NCBI RefSeq assembly: GCF_003610295.1
Contig: NZ_RAPV01000001.1
Location: 5,642,001 to 5,706,000 of the forward strand
DNA from: Paraburkholderia sp. BL23I1N1
Lineage (GTDB): Bacteria; Pseudomonadota; Gammaproteobacteria; Burkholderiales; Burkholderiaceae
Reading direction: 5' to 3'
DNA length: 64,000 nucleotides
Shown here piece after piece: positions 1 to 8,703 of the stretch (positions are counted from its first letter, which is position 1; every line of letters starts with the position of its first letter). The notes beneath the pieces are model-generated. The model saw only the letters and a list, made by a program, of their open reading frames with translations, was not told the DNA's origin and did not search any database. The position numbers and the translations under genes were made by a program.

Positions 1-2
1 AG

Positions 3-485
3 CATGACCTTGCTCACGGTGTCCAGGCGCTCGATCTGCTCGGCCGCAAAATTGTGATGAAACAGGGTGCCGCGCTCAAGCTGTTGGGACGTGAAATACA
101 GCGCAGCGTCGAATCGGCTCGGGTTCATCCGGCGCTGCAAGCGCATGCCGATTCGCTCAGCAAGGCGTGGAGCGAGTTAACCGCGACCGTCGAAGCGTTA
201 TTGCCCACGCTGGCGAGCGAAAGCGAACGCGCGCTCGCCAACGCGAATGCGTTTCTCGAAGCATTCGGCCATATCGTTCTTGCGTGGACATGGTTGCGGC
301 AGGCGATCGTTGCGAGCACTGCGCTACCCAAGGTGAAAAGCGAGGCCGACGGTGATTTCTATCGCGGCAAACTGCATGCGTGCCGGTGGTTCTTCCGTTG
401 GGAATTGCCGCGCGTATCGCTGATGCTTGCCACGCTGCGCGATCTCGACGATACGACGCTCAGCATGGCGCCTCAGTGGTTCTAG
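3..485 (+). CDS. Acyl-CoA dehydrogenase, C-terminal part (5' end outside window)
   Basis: The reading frame is open from the first bases of the window, so this is the tail of a longer gene. The visible 160 residues begin with a helix containing GVQALDLLGRKIV and end in a helical bundle rich in Ala and Leu. This matches the C-terminal helical domain of long acyl-CoA dehydrogenases that oxidise acyl-CoA esters with FAD. The FAD and substrate domains are not in view. A GTG-ATG pair at 54-59 is internal and should not be taken as the start. The family is fairly clear from the helical tail, but the substrate cannot be judged. Confidence 0.7.
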   Translation, partial: HDLAHGVQALDLLGRKIVMKQGAALKLLGREIQRSVESARVHPALQAHADSLSKAWSELTATVEALLPTLASESERALANANAFLEAFGHIVLAWTWLRQAIVASTALPKVKSEADGDFYRGKLHACRWFFRWELPRVSLMLATLRDLDDTTLSMAPQWF

Positions 486-525
486 GCGCTGCTGCGGCCC
501 AGTGATTCAGAACGCTGTCGCTCAC

Positions 526-1461
526 TCAATGCGATAGCGCGCTCTCCAGCTGGGTCACCACGTCGATCAGGCGCGGCCGCACTTCTTCGAGCAGGAATTC
601 TTTCGAGAGCTTGAATGAGGCGCCGCCGACATTGATCGCCATGACCGGCAATTCGCCACCCGGCTGGAAAGCGCGCGCAATACCGTTGACGTCTTTCTGC
701 CAGTCTCCGAACGACGTCGCGACGCCGAGCGTGCGGTAATCTTCGAGCGCGTTCTCGATGCCGCGGCGGGTTTTCGGCCAGGATACGTGATCGAGTTCAC
801 GCACCTGTTCCATGAAGCTGAGACGATCGTGCTCAGGGATCGCCGCGAGCCACGCGCGCCCAATCGCCGACGTAGCAACCGGAATGCGCGAACCGACTTC
901 CAGCGTCACCGCGAGCGCAACCGAGCCCCGGCAATTTTCCACGTAGATCATCGAGAGCCGGTCGCGCGTACCCAGAGACACGGTCGCGCCAGTGATGTCG
1001 GCCAATTCCTGCATCACCGGCCGGGCGATCTTGCGTACGTCGAGCCGCGCCAGCATCGCGCTGCCCAACGCTAGCGAAGCCGTGCCAAGCCGGTATTTGC
1101 CGCTCTCGTTCAAATGAATCAGATAGCCGAGCAACGTGAGCGTATGAGTCAGGCGCGATACGGTCGACTTCGGCAGCTTGCAACGTAACGCGAGTTCCTG
1201 ATTGCTCAGCGCTTTGTCGCCCGAGCGAAAACACGCAAGTACCTCGAGCCCACGCGCGAGTGCGGTGACGAAATGCCGGTCGTCCTTGTGCGCCTCGTGC
1301 GCCGTCCGGCTCGCGAGCACTGGATTTGCCCTGGCGGATGCAACAGGTGGTTGCGCAACCTCTCCGCTGCTCGGGCCGCCGGCCGGATTATCGTTCGGGC
1401 TGTGATGGGTTTTGCTCAAAATGAAACGCGCTCCTGCGAAACGGCACCATCTGAATGACAA
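526..1461 (-). CDS. IclR-family transcriptional regulator
   Basis: The protein has a disordered N-terminal leader, then a winged helix-turn-helix (about residues 62-115, containing LSNQELALRCKLPKSTVSR), then an IclR effector domain with a GTRDRLSMIYVE segment and a C-terminal FQPGGELPVMAINVGG stretch. IclR proteins usually control catabolic operons, often PcaR/PobR-like in Burkholderiales. The longest frame starts with TTG at 1461; another TTG at 1419 lies about 12 bases after an AGGAG, so the true start is unresolved. It lies 61 bp downstream of the MFS gene on the same strand and may regulate it. No ligand can be inferred. Confidence 0.85.
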   Translation of the reverse strand: MSFRWCRFAGARFILSKTHHSPNDNPAGGPSSGEVAQPPVASARANPVLASRTAHEAHKDDRHFVTALARGLEVLACFRSGDKALSNQELALRCKLPKSTVSRLTHTLTLLGYLIHLNESGKYRLGTASLALGSAMLARLDVRKIARPVMQELADITGATVSLGTRDRLSMIYVENCRGSVALAVTLEVGSRIPVATSAIGRAWLAAIPEHDRLSFMEQVRELDHVSWPKTRRGIENALEDYRTLGVATSFGDWQKDVNGIARAFQPGGELPVMAINVGGASFKLSKEFLLEEVRPRLIDVVTQLESALSH

Positions 1462-1522
1462 ACCGTGGGCCAGACCGAGGGTGATCCGGGCTGGCGAATT
1501 ATAGACAAACGCTAACAGTCTT

Positions 1523-2815
1523 TCAGACCTCTTCTTGCGGCGCTGCCACCACCGGGCTGAAAAAATAAACGGCCGCGCCGATCGCCAGCGGCACGACGGT
1601 CACGGCGAACAGCGCGGAGTAGATCCCCGCGTGCGAAAAATGCGCCTGTTTTGCAGCGCCCGCGATCCAGCCGAAACAACTGCTGGTCAGCGCCACGCCG
1701 AGAAACACCAGACTATTGAGCAGACCCAAACCGATCCCAAGCCGGCGCGGCGAGATGATGGCACGTGCTTGCGACATCACGAGCGGATGGATCGAGCCGA
1801 CGGAGAACAACACGCAGATCAACGCGACACTGACCACCCAGTTGCCGTCCGGACTGAGCGCGAGCGCGAGTGCCGCCAGCACACCGGCGATCAGCCACAG
1901 CAACGAAATCAGCTTGGGCGCGCAGAACCGCACGGCCACAGGAATACAGAACGACGCGGCGATGCCGATCACGCTGGTGACGGTCATCGCATTGCCGCGA
2001 GCGAGGACGTCGAAACCGTAGACGTCGGCGAGATACGGGCCGCCCCATGAGGTACGAAATGTGCTGCCGACCGAAAGCGCGAGGCAGGCCGGCATCAAAG
2101 TCCAGAAACGGGTGCACCGTTTCACCGCGCCTGCCGCGTGTTGCGGCGCAGCGAGGCTTTTTTCATGCGCGGCCGCATCGCGCCGGCGCACGAAGCATAA
2201 GACGCCAAGCGTGGCGCATAACATGGCGAGCGCAGCGGTGACCATGACCGGACGCCAGCCGAAGCTCGCCGTGGCCCGGCTCAACGGCAACGCGGCCAGC
2301 AAGGCACCCGCCATGCCGATCGCACTTGCCGTCGTGATCGCGCGCACATTGCGCGTGCCGTGGCCGGTACGAAGTACGTAATTGAGCAGCCCCATGAAGA
2401 TGGGCGCGCAACCCAGCCCGATGCCGGCTTGGGCGGCGAGTGCAACGGTTGCGCTTGTGGTCATCGACAGGATGCCGGCGCACGCGGCGCCGATGCCCAT
2501 CAAAAGCGCGGTGGGTCCACGCACGCCATAGCGGTCGAACATGATGCCAACCGGCAGTTGCGCGATGGCGAATACGAGAAAGAACGAGCCCGCGAACCAG
2601 CCGAACATTTGCGGCGAGAAATGGAAATCGCCGATCAGCTGGGTGGAGATTACCGCGATATAGCTGCGGAAAAACTGGCTGAGCACGTAGCTGAATGTCA
2701 GGGCCCACCAGCCGTAATCAATCGACGATGCAACGCTATCCGTGCCTGGTTCGTGTAGTTGTTGCTGTACGCCATCAGACATCTGCGCTGCACCTTTTGT
2801 GATCGAAGCAGCCAT
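1523..2815 (-). CDS. MFS transporter
   Basis: This 430-residue protein has about 12 hydrophobic segments. The motif between TM2 and TM3 reads GIMFDRYGVRGPT, close to the MFS GxLaDrxGrr signature. The first TM starts near residue 35 after a polar N-terminus. ATG at 2815 is used; a second ATG at 2782 (MSDGVQQ) is possible. It is followed at 61 bp by the IclR gene, suggesting a regulator-transporter pair. The family is clear, the substrate is not. Confidence 0.85.
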   Translation of the reverse strand: MAASITKGAAQMSDGVQQQLHEPGTDSVASSIDYGWWALTFSYVLSQFFRSYIAVISTQLIGDFHFSPQMFGWFAGSFFLVFAIAQLPVGIMFDRYGVRGPTALLMGIGAACAGILSMTTSATVALAAQAGIGLGCAPIFMGLLNYVLRTGHGTRNVRAITTASAIGMAGALLAALPLSRATASFGWRPVMVTAALAMLCATLGVLCFVRRRDAAAHEKSLAAPQHAAGAVKRCTRFWTLMPACLALSVGSTFRTSWGGPYLADVYGFDVLARGNAMTVTSVIGIAASFCIPVAVRFCAPKLISLLWLIAGVLAALALALSPDGNWVVSVALICVLFSVGSIHPLVMSQARAIISPRRLGIGLGLLNSLVFLGVALTSSCFGWIAGAAKQAHFSHAGIYSALFAVTVVPLAIGAAVYFFSPVVAAPQEEV

Positions 2816-3018
2816 GATAGGCGAATCGTGCGACGGGCGGCTGGGTCAGTTTTTTCAACACTCATGCGTTTGCTGGAGTATTGTTTAAGCGCGCTGGGAG
2901 CTTCACAACGTCACTCTTCTACAAGACAGGGTGCTCCATGCGGGCGCGAAAGCGCATGCAGGCGCGTGTTTTTTGCATGCAACGATGCGAAATCAACTTT
3001 TCGAGGAATGGAGAAAAC

Positions 3019-3381
3019 GTGAAAACAGTCAATCTATTGAAGGCGCTCGGCATCGCATTGTGTGTGGCGACTGCGTCCAGCGCCTATGCCCAGTCGAGCG
3101 ACGCGATGGCGTCAGGCACCATGGCGGCTCCGAATTCGAAAGCGATGAAGAGCACGGACCGCAAGTTGGGTCTGGCCGTGCGCAAGGCGTTGGGGAAAGC
3201 GCCGGGTTTTGAAGTGTCGAACGTGTTCGTCCGGGCCCGTAGCGGCGCAGTGACGTTGACTGGAACTGTGCCCGATGGCGCGCAGATCCCGCAAGCGGAG
3301 GAAGTGGCCAAGGGCGTTGCAGGCGTGACATCCGTGAACAACAAGCTAACGCTCGGCACGCAAGGCGGCGGTGGGGGTTGA
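3019..3381 (+). CDS. BON-domain periplasmic protein
   Basis: The chosen start is GTG at 3019, five bases after a GGAG; the frame is open further upstream, but that part lacks protein-like character. The product (120 aa) has a signal peptide (LLKALGIALCVATASSAYAQ) and then one BON domain: alpha-helical DRKLGLAVRKAL followed by the beta-rich RSGAVTLTGTVPDG and a final VNNKLTL strand. BON domains bind phospholipid or envelope components; OsmY is the best-known relative. The C-terminus is a Gly run. A second BON protein lies at 6988-7371. Confidence 0.8.
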   Translation: MKTVNLLKALGIALCVATASSAYAQSSDAMASGTMAAPNSKAMKSTDRKLGLAVRKALGKAPGFEVSNVFVRARSGAVTLTGTVPDGAQIPQAEEVAKGVAGVTSVNNKLTLGTQGGGGG

Positions 3382-3697
3382 TCGCGGCTCGCGATTGATT
3401 CGCGATTGATCAATGAAGACGGGTTGCGATGGGCGGCGCCGCACGAGCCAATCTGCGGCGCTGCCTTTCGTTCTGCTTTTGGTTCTGAACCGTTCTGATG
3501 CTGTCCTGCTATCGTCCTGGTATTTGAAACGGTCCGCCTGGCGCGATTTCACGCTATCTGGGGCCGCTTAAGAAAATGGAAATAAAGCACGTTAGCGCCG
3601 GACGAACGTCGCCAGACGATCCTGTAGCGGCCAATCCCGGCAATGTCCGGTCAATGTCCGAAATCGGCCGGGTTTAGGCCTCGCGGGAGGAACGAAC
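3382..3697. other. Non-coding gap, nothing recognised
   Basis: No protein-like frame, RNA gene or clear repeat was seen. The short frames here lack family resemblance and plausible ribosome sites. Confidence 0.5.
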
Positions 3698-4087
3698 TCA
3701 GCGTGATCCGCGTAGCTGCTCGTCGATGGTCCTCGTCAACGGCGACTCGACGTCGCCCGTGTGCTTCGTCTGCACGGGCTCGATCAGCACGATCCAGCAT
3801 TCGTCGGTGGCGACCGGATTGTGCGGCGTGCCGCGCGGCACCACATGCATCGAGCCCGTGGGCAGATCGACAACGCGCCCTTCATATTCGATCTTTAGAT
3901 GCCCGCGCACGACGAAGAACAATTCGTCCTCGTGCGCGTGGTTGTGCCATACGAGCTGGCCGCGCACTTTGGCGACCTTCACGTACTGATCATTGACCTG
4001 CGCGACAACATTCGGCGACCAATATTCGGACACGTCGGCGAATGCGGCTTCAAGGTTGAACGATTCGGCAAACGGATTGGAAGACAT
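3698..4087 (-). CDS. Small cupin-domain protein (copy A)
   Basis: The ATG at 4087 is chosen because the paralogue at 45524-45916 starts with the same MSS-PFAESF segment and an adjoining LysE-type gene ends just before both. The 129-residue protein is a single cupin barrel with HNHAHEDELFFVVRG (metal-binding His/His/Glu) and a second motif GSMHVVPRGTPHNP with the last His. Such proteins may be metal-dependent isomerases or dioxygenases or plain ligand binders; the reaction is unknown. Identity to copy B is high along the length. Its former partner transporter is only a remnant at 4090-4270. Confidence 0.8.
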   Translation of the reverse strand: MSSNPFAESFNLEAAFADVSEYWSPNVVAQVNDQYVKVAKVRGQLVWHNHAHEDELFFVVRGHLKIEYEGRVVDLPTGSMHVVPRGTPHNPVATDECWIVLIEPVQTKHTGDVESPLTRTIDEQLRGSR

Positions 4088-4089
4088 GC

Positions 4090-4270
4090 TTATCTCCAGG
4101 TCGGAATGACGGATGCGGCGAGCAGCGCGCTCATCGCGAAATTGAGCGTGCGCCAGTGAAGCGGCGTCCGCAAGAGCCGGGCGAGAAGGACGCCGAGCGT
4201 GCACCACAGCGCGAGTGACGCGCACGCGCCCACGCCGAACAGCAGCGCGGCCCACACCCGTTCAGGAAAA
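4090..4270 (-). pseudogene. LysE-family exporter, C-terminal remnant
   Basis: Reading back from a TAA at 4090-4092, the minus strand encodes FGVGACASLALWCTLGVLLA and ends LLAASVIPTWR. This closely matches the last ~55 residues of the intact LysE gene at 44931-45521, including the RTPxHWRxLN motif. Homology stops near 4270 and no start or upstream membrane segments remain. The gene pair LysE-cupin has therefore lost its transporter here. Confidence 0.75.
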
Positions 4271-4400
4271 AGCCTTCCGCCTGCTGAACATTAGCCCCGC
4301 CTGTACCCAGTAACTGAGGCCCCCGGCCCGCGTAACCGCGGCAAACCAAGGACTTGCGCGCGCCGCGCGCTCAAAGTTCGGGCCAGGAAGACCGCAATTT

Positions 4401-4619
4401 TCACTGACTCAGACCGGGCGTTGGTTGTCTGGCAAGCCCATCCAGGACTTCGGCGAGTTCGCCAGGCATCAAAAAAAACGTAGAATGATCAGCGTTCAAC
4501 GTGACGACCTTTTCACACGGCTGCAGCAACTGCATTTGTCGCTGAAGTGCGAGCGCGCGGCCCGTCGACTTTGGCCAAGACTCTGGCCAAAATTTGAAAC
4601 CTGCCAGTCCTTCGTCCAT
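4401..4619 (-). pseudogene. Alpha/beta-hydrolase C-terminal remnant
   Basis: The 72-residue frame contains VVTLNADHSTFFLMPGELAE followed by VLDGLAR. This matches the terminal catalytic-His segment (DHSPFFxxPxxLAxxL) of small alpha/beta hydrolases such as salicylate-esterase-like enzymes. There is no nucleophile elbow or oxyanion strand, so only the tail survives. It sits directly downstream of the PaiB-like gene on the same strand. Confidence 0.5.
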
Positions 4620-4630
4620 GGCTGGAACGC

Positions 4631-5269
4631 CTACTCCAGTTTCCCCGCCACGTGGGCGAGCATCGCGTTGGCGATCTGATGGTTCTCGCGCGCTCGGAGC
4701 GCTTCGCCGGCGCCCCGAATGTCCCTTGGTTCCTTATTCTGGCTCAGCTTGGTTTTGCCGACCAGTCGCGTGATGTCGATCTGCAGGCCGACGATAGACT
4801 TGAGCAGGGTATCGACGAACTCCCTTGGGGCGTCGGCCATCATCCAGGGCTCAGGTTCCGAGGCCTCGTGCGTGCTGGTCAACCGGCCAACGAGGCCGCG
4901 CACATATCGCTCGCTATCCTGAACGGTGACGCGTCCGTACGCGTGGACGACGATGTAGTTCCAGGTCGGCAATTGCTTGTGGAACTCGTGTTTGCTCGGG
5001 TACCAGTTTGGGGAGATGTAGGCATCTCCTGCCCGAAAGACCACGAGCACCTCGTCGCCGTTCGCGACGTCCTGCCATACCGGATTGGCCCGCGCGACAT
5101 GCGTGTGCAGCACGCCCAGTTCGCCCTCCCCCGATGCCAGTTCGAACGGAAGGTGGTTGGCGTCCAGCCCATTTTCCCCGTGCGTGATCAGGGTACCGAA
5201 CGGATATTCCGCGATGCGCGCGTGCACGATCTCGGTGCGAGACTCATTGAAGTGGGCGGGTACGTACAT
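4631..5269 (-). CDS. PaiB-like FMN-binding protein
   Basis: Starting at ATG 5269 (MYVPAHFNES) the protein is 212 residues, the usual size of this family. Characteristic segments are the N-terminal MYxPxHF, the LPFELASGEGELGVL strand pair, HVARANPVW, and SPNWYPSK with WNYIVVHAYG. PaiB-type proteins have a split-barrel flavin fold; Bacillus PaiB is annotated as a negative transcriptional regulator, although many may be FMN-dependent enzymes. Upstream in-frame codons to 5329 are unlikely to be translated. No partner gene is evident. Confidence 0.85.
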   Translation of the reverse strand: MYVPAHFNESRTEIVHARIAEYPFGTLITHGENGLDANHLPFELASGEGELGVLHTHVARANPVWQDVANGDEVLVVFRAGDAYISPNWYPSKHEFHKQLPTWNYIVVHAYGRVTVQDSERYVRGLVGRLTSTHEASEPEPWMMADAPREFVDTLLKSIVGLQIDITRLVGKTKLSQNKEPRDIRGAGEALRARENHQIANAMLAHVAGKLE

Positions 5270-5840
5270 GCTGGTTCCAAGAAGTGTTGAGGTGTTGAAC
5301 GGTACTGTTTCGAACTTTCGGTTTCCCAAAGGTCATCAATCGCACAATTGCTGGTACGTGAGCTCAGCTACGAGCACGCCTCGGCGGAAATCCTGCGCAC
5401 GCCGAAGGAGTTCGCTTACGAGGCGGTCAAGCAACCGTTTGACGGTCCCATGTCGCCCGGTCCCGGTTGTGGCTGCGGGCAGGTAATCGTCTGCAGTACC
5501 TTGGGCCCGCCCGCGCGAGAAATGTGGATCGTTTGCACACCCTGTCCGCTCCGTTGCTCAGCTGTCCAAAAATATACCGATGGCATTCCATTGAATCAAA
5601 CAAACATTCCGTTAGACAGAATTGCCCGTTTCCAATCGATGACCATCGGTGCGCTTGCTTTCTGCCACAAGCGAAGCAGAGAAAGATCTGATCAATCAAT
5701 GCCAATCCGTTAACGGAACGAGGTGCTATCCGGCGTGCGCACGTGGTGAGGTCGCCCCTTTTCGGTCGCGACACACAGTTGCGCGTGCACGTAGTGCGAT
5801 GTCGCGCAGTCGCGAACGGAACTCGCTCGCCCTGCCCGCC
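5270..5840. other. Intergenic stretch, no gene supported
   Basis: Several short frames overlap here on both strands, but none has family resemblance or a good start. A plus-strand stretch near 5348-5450 encodes a helical-looking peptide (ASAEILRTPKEFAYEAV) that could be a gene relic; I do not recognise it. Confidence 0.4.
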
Positions 5841-6872
5841 TTACCGCGACACAACCAATGCATCTACCGGCGCGCCAATCGCAGCGTCTCTTGTCGCCTT
5901 CGCGTGCTCGACCTGGAGGTTCACCGGTATCGGCACGCCGTTCTTCGTCGCCGTCACTTCTGCGAGGATTGATATCGCGATTTCCGGCGGCGTGCGGCTG
6001 CCGATATAAATCCCCGCCGGACCGCGTAGTCGCGCAAGCTGTGCGTCGCTTAGATTGAATTCCTTGAGCCGCTCTCGCCGCGCAGCGTTGTTGCGCCGCG
6101 AGCCAAGCGCACCGACGTAAAACGCGGATGTCTTCAGCGCTTCCATCAGCGCGAGATCGTCGAGCTTCGGATCGTGCGTGAGTGCGATCACCGCACTGCG
6201 CTCGTCGAGATTCATCTCGAGGACCGTATCGTCGGGCATCGTACGCACGAGCTTCGTGCCGGACACATCCCACGTGTCCATGTATTCCTCGCGCGGATCG
6301 CATACCGTGACTTGATAGTCGAGTCCCACTGCAATCTGGCACAAGTAGCGCGACAACTGTCCAGCGCCAATCACGAGCATCCGGTAACGCGGCCCGTGGA
6401 CCGTCGTCAGTTGTATCTCGTCGAAGTACACACCTTCGGTCGCAGACGCAGGCCCGAGCGTGACTGCGCCCGTTGCCATGTCGAGCGTGCGCGCCACCAG
6501 CTCGCGGCGTCCGAGCGCCTCGTACAACGCGTAAACGCCGCTTTGCTGCGTAATTGGCTCAAGCACGAGTTGCATCGTGCCTCCGCACGGCAGCCCGAAG
6601 CGACGAGCCTCCTCGGCACTGATCCCGTACTCGACCACTTCGGGTGTCCGTTGGGCGACGCCGTAACGACGCACCCGGTCGATGAGGTCGTCTTCGATGC
6701 AGCCGCCCGATACAGAGCCCACCGCATGACCGTCGTCGCGCAGGACAAGCATCGCGCCCTGTGGGCGCGGTGACGAACCCCAGGTCTTCACCACGGTCAC
6801 GAGCAGCATACGGTGGCCGCGATCGAGCCAGCGCGTGGCCGCGTCCAGCACCGCCAGGTCGATACTGTTCAT
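5841..6872 (-). CDS. XdhC/CoxI-family molybdenum-enzyme maturation protein
   Basis: The start ATG 6872 follows a GGGAGAG ribosome site. The 343-residue protein has the XdhC N-terminal domain (VVKTWGSSPRPQGAML, then GSVSGGCIEDDLI with the conserved Cys) and a C-terminal Rossmann domain (MLVIGAGQLSRYLCQIA; late ALGSRRNNAARRERL). XdhC proteins bind molybdenum cofactor and help sulfurate and insert it into xanthine-dehydrogenase-type enzymes. It lies at the end of the minus-strand cluster that carries such an enzyme at 13633-17431, a likely client. It could be transcribed separately, as the gap to the BON gene is 115 bp. Confidence 0.9.
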   Translation of the reverse strand: MNSIDLAVLDAATRWLDRGHRMLLVTVVKTWGSSPRPQGAMLVLRDDGHAVGSVSGGCIEDDLIDRVRRYGVAQRTPEVVEYGISAEEARRFGLPCGGTMQLVLEPITQQSGVYALYEALGRRELVARTLDMATGAVTLGPASATEGVYFDEIQLTTVHGPRYRMLVIGAGQLSRYLCQIAVGLDYQVTVCDPREEYMDTWDVSGTKLVRTMPDDTVLEMNLDERSAVIALTHDPKLDDLALMEALKTSAFYVGALGSRRNNAARRERLKEFNLSDAQLARLRGPAGIYIGSRTPPEIAISILAEVTATKNGVPIPVNLQVEHAKATRDAAIGAPVDALVVSR

Positions 6873-6987
6873 GCTGGCCTCTCCCTTTTTGGTTTGGTGG
6901 TTAAGCAATCGCTTCGTGTCCGGATGGGGAGCCTCGATCGATCGGGCATTGGCAGGACGCCACCGTCACGCACGGGTGTCCGTCCGC

Positions 6988-7371
6988 TTACTGACTGCCG
7001 AACGGTTTTTTGACTGTCAGCTTGCTGATCACGGATCTCACGCCCGGAACGCCTTTCGCGATCTCGGTCGCCGTGTCGATTTGCGAGATGTCCGCCACCG
7101 TCCCGTCGAGCGTCACCGCGCCGCGCTTCACAATCACGCTGATGTCGCCGGCATTGATCTCCTTGTCCGTCACGATCGCGGCGTAGACCTTGCGGCGCAG
7201 CGCGAAATCGGCTTTCCAGATGTCCTTCGCCTCCATGCCGCCTGAAGCCGCGTTCGCGGTTCCGCTCGACGCGCCACTCGATCCGCCTTCGCTTGCCTGC
7301 GCCCAGACATATACGGATGCCGAGGCGATCAATACGCTGGCGGCGGTCCTGAGTGCCCTGTTAGTCTTCAT
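6988..7371 (-). CDS. BON-domain periplasmic protein (second copy)
   Basis: The start is ATG 7371 (MKTNRALRT). The 127-residue product carries a signal peptide ending near VYVWAQA, a Gly/Ser-rich linker, and one BON domain containing KRGAVTLDGTVADIS and IAKGVPGVRSVISKL. It resembles the protein at 3019-3381 in layout. It lies 28 bp downstream of the porin gene, so the two may be cotranscribed and act in the envelope. Confidence 0.8.
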   Translation of the reverse strand: MKTNRALRTAASVLIASASVYVWAQASEGGSSGASSGTANAASGGMEAKDIWKADFALRRKVYAAIVTDKEINAGDISVIVKRGAVTLDGTVADISQIDTATEIAKGVPGVRSVISKLTVKKPFGSQ

Positions 7372-7399
7372 TGAATACTCCAGCTCTCTTGTGGTGGGA

Positions 7400-8545
7400 T
7401 CAGAAGCCATGGCGGATGCCGACCATCGCCGCGGTGCTCGAGGTACCCTCGGGAACCGGCGCGCCGTAGGCGATCGTCTGGCTCATGTTGCCTCGGTTGT
7501 TGACGTGGCCAACCTGTGCGTAGGCGATGGTGGACTTGGACAAGTTGTATTCGGCGCCCACCGCGAACAAATTCGATTGATTGGACGAAACGTTGCGGTC
7601 CTTCAGGTAATAGAAGCCCGAGGTGACCTTGAAGAACGGGGTGAACCTGTAGCCGAGCCCCCCGGAAATCATCTCGAAGTCGTCGTGACTGCCATTCGCC
7701 GGATTCTTGCCGATGCTGTACGACGTCGACACAGACAAATCGTGGAACGTGTACATCGCGCCCAGATAGTAGAAGCGGTTGTTGTCCCGACCCGTAGACG
7801 GCGCCGTAATGATCGCGCCAGTAGCCGTCGTCGTGAACGGATTGGTGTCGTGCCCGTTGTAGTACACGGCCGAGAGGTTCAGGCCAAAGTTCGAATACTT
7901 GAGCACCGCCGACTCGCGCGTGCCGCCCTGGAACTGCCCGGGGACGCCACCCGGCGCATATTCCAGCGCAAGCGATGCGCCGTAGAACTTCGGCGACTGA
8001 TAGACAATGGCGTTGGCGTCGTACAATGCACCGATCGCGCCGTTCGTGCTGGTACCTTGCCAGCCCGCAGCCTGGTTCAAGCCGAGCCATGCGGTGAGGA
8101 TGCTGCCGAAGAATTGCGCGCCCCGTACGTCGGTGTCGGCCATCGCAAAGATCATCGGCACGAACTGGCGGCCCGCGTCGATCGAGCCGAACGGACCGGA
8201 GATGCCCAACGTCGTCTGCTGGTTGAAGACCGCAGTGGAGGTCGGCGTGTCGCTCAGTCCAAGTTTCCCGTTGGGGCTGGCGAATGCTCCCTGGAGCCTG
8301 AAGTTGACCTTGTAGCTGCCTCCAATGTCTTCGGCACCCTTGATACCCCAGAAGCTTGTGAAAATCCCCGCGTCCTTGAGTTCGTACACGTGCCCGAGAT
8401 TCACTTTCGACTGGAAATTCGGCGCATTCGTGCTTTGATACAGCAATCCGGTATCGACGGCGCCATATAGCGTCACCGACGACTGCGCGTGTGCCGCGAC
8501 CGCCCACGCAACGAGCGTCGAGGCGCCTATCACTTTCAAATTCAT
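7400..8545 (-). CDS. OmpC-like general porin
   Basis: This 381-residue outer-membrane porin has a signal peptide (MNLKVIGASTLVAWAVAAHA), the beta-proteobacterial opening QSSVTLYGAVDTGLLYQSTN, the WGIKGAEDIGG turn, and a C-terminal aromatic ending (GIRHGF) required for outer-membrane assembly. The length fits a 16-strand trimeric porin. It lies between the MFS gene and the BON gene on the same strand as the molybdenum-hydroxylase operon, so it may serve uptake of that pathway's substrate. Confidence 0.9.
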   Translation of the reverse strand: MNLKVIGASTLVAWAVAAHAQSSVTLYGAVDTGLLYQSTNAPNFQSKVNLGHVYELKDAGIFTSFWGIKGAEDIGGSYKVNFRLQGAFASPNGKLGLSDTPTSTAVFNQQTTLGISGPFGSIDAGRQFVPMIFAMADTDVRGAQFFGSILTAWLGLNQAAGWQGTSTNGAIGALYDANAIVYQSPKFYGASLALEYAPGGVPGQFQGGTRESAVLKYSNFGLNLSAVYYNGHDTNPFTTTATGAIITAPSTGRDNNRFYYLGAMYTFHDLSVSTSYSIGKNPANGSHDDFEMISGGLGYRFTPFFKVTSGFYYLKDRNVSSNQSNLFAVGAEYNLSKSTIAYAQVGHVNNRGNMSQTIAYGAPVPEGTSSTAAMVGIRHGF

Positions 8546-8703
8546 GTTGTCTCCAATGTTGTATTTCTTTGCCGGATGGGTCCGGCGTGGTCATCACAAG
8601 AGTCGCAGTGCGTGCAAATTGCCGATCTACGATCATGCGCATTCACGAACCGGTATCGACGAAGCTTGTTGAGTGGCGCGCTTCGAACTTCCGCGTCGTC
8701 TTT

